This document shows positions 63,668-64,000 of a stretch of 64,000 nucleotides of DNA, piece by piece (positions within the stretch are counted from its first letter, which is position 1; the number at the start of each line of letters is the position of its first letter). The notes below the pieces were generated by a model. That model made no database searches, was not told the origin of the DNA, and saw only the letters and a list, made by a program, of their open reading frames with translations. Both the position numbers and the translations under genes were made by a program. The stretch covers positions 8,232,391-8,296,390 of the forward strand of contig CM067319.1 in assembly GCA_034231615.1 (NCBI GenBank). The letters are read 5' to 3'. The DNA comes from Meghimatium bilineatum. Its lineage: Eukaryota; Mollusca; Gastropoda; Stylommatophora; Philomycidae.

Positions 63668-64000
63668 ATATCTTCTTCTTCTCTGCGTTCGTTTTCAAAC
63701 TCATGCAGATTAACGGAATGCGCTATTTCATTGTTTCCAATAGAAGGTGGTACTGCTAGTAGAACATAATGGAAAATAATACTCACGTGGAAGACAGGTA
63801 ATGAAGTCCTACTGAATGACGACTAAAACACTACACACTATCACTAACGGATGTAAATATGGTACATACAACAAAACAAAACACAGAATATAATCTACAA
63901 ATGACAATACACAGGACATTTGTATTATATGTCATTGTTTATAGATCAACTGCGATACCTGCGCCTTTTGGCATACTACATCCTACTTCAACATGGGTTT
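63668..64000 (-). mobile_element. SINE-B split by a 195-bp insert, running off the window
   Basis: The tail side cttcttcttctctgcgttcg reaches tcattgttt at 63728-63736. The SINE resumes after tcattgttt at 63932-63940 (atagatcaactgcgatacct, gcgccttttggc). The 9-bp repeat is the likely target duplication of the insert 63737-63931, which has no recognised identity. Confidence 0.75.

Overview
The window looks like repeat-dense nuclear DNA from an animal, most likely a marine or aquatic invertebrate. A mollusc is my best guess, but no diagnostic host gene is present to prove it. There are no bacterial-style operons. All recognisable coding sequence belongs to decayed non-LTR retrotransposons (LINEs). 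I found no convincing host gene exon, rRNA or functional tRNA gene, or CRISPR array.

Three kinds of sequence fill the window. (1) LINE remnants of at least two lineages, on both strands. One carries reverse transcriptase (RT) followed by RNase H; the best copies are 13325-16690 and 52105-54830. The other is RTE-like, with an RT thumb and a C-terminal GRPR/W region; examples are 10216-11153, 36225-37050 and 41945-43110. (2) Short elements. SINE-A (about 162 bp) and SINE-B (about 280 bp) share a 3' module and a (GAA)n tail, and over 40 full or partial copies are listed. There are also two tRNA-headed SINEs (SINE-C), two SINE-D copies, a hAT-type MITE and other inverted-repeat elements. (3) About 37 tandem arrays (units 4-60 bp) which by my summation cover roughly 18 kb, over a quarter of the window. 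The largest is the 3.2 kb array at 55741-58975.

Layout: 1-5 kb, a 47-bp satellite, 34-bp arrays and LINE pieces; 5-12 kb, SINEs, LINE 3' ends and a SINE-derived array; 13-17 kb, an RT+RNase H LINE interrupted by a hAT MITE, an internal 32-bp array and a SINE-B; 17-30 kb, SINE/LINE mosaic; 31-35 kb, long minisatellites; 35-43 kb, nested LINE/SINE insertions and a 600-bp tetranucleotide array; 43-52 kb, mostly minisatellites; 52-55 kb, a second RT+RNase H LINE with three interruptions, then the inverted 47-bp satellite; 55-64 kb, the giant SINE-derived array and more SINEs.

The most interesting signal is structural. Several minisatellites are internal tandem amplifications of a defined piece of a transposable element: the SINE 3' module at four loci, the SINE-B head at one, and LINE RT or RNase H coding segments at two or more. 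SINE-D shares its 3' tail with a LINE in the same window. Target-site duplications (TSDs) of 8-15 bp, readable by eye, fix several element boundaries and the order of nested insertions.
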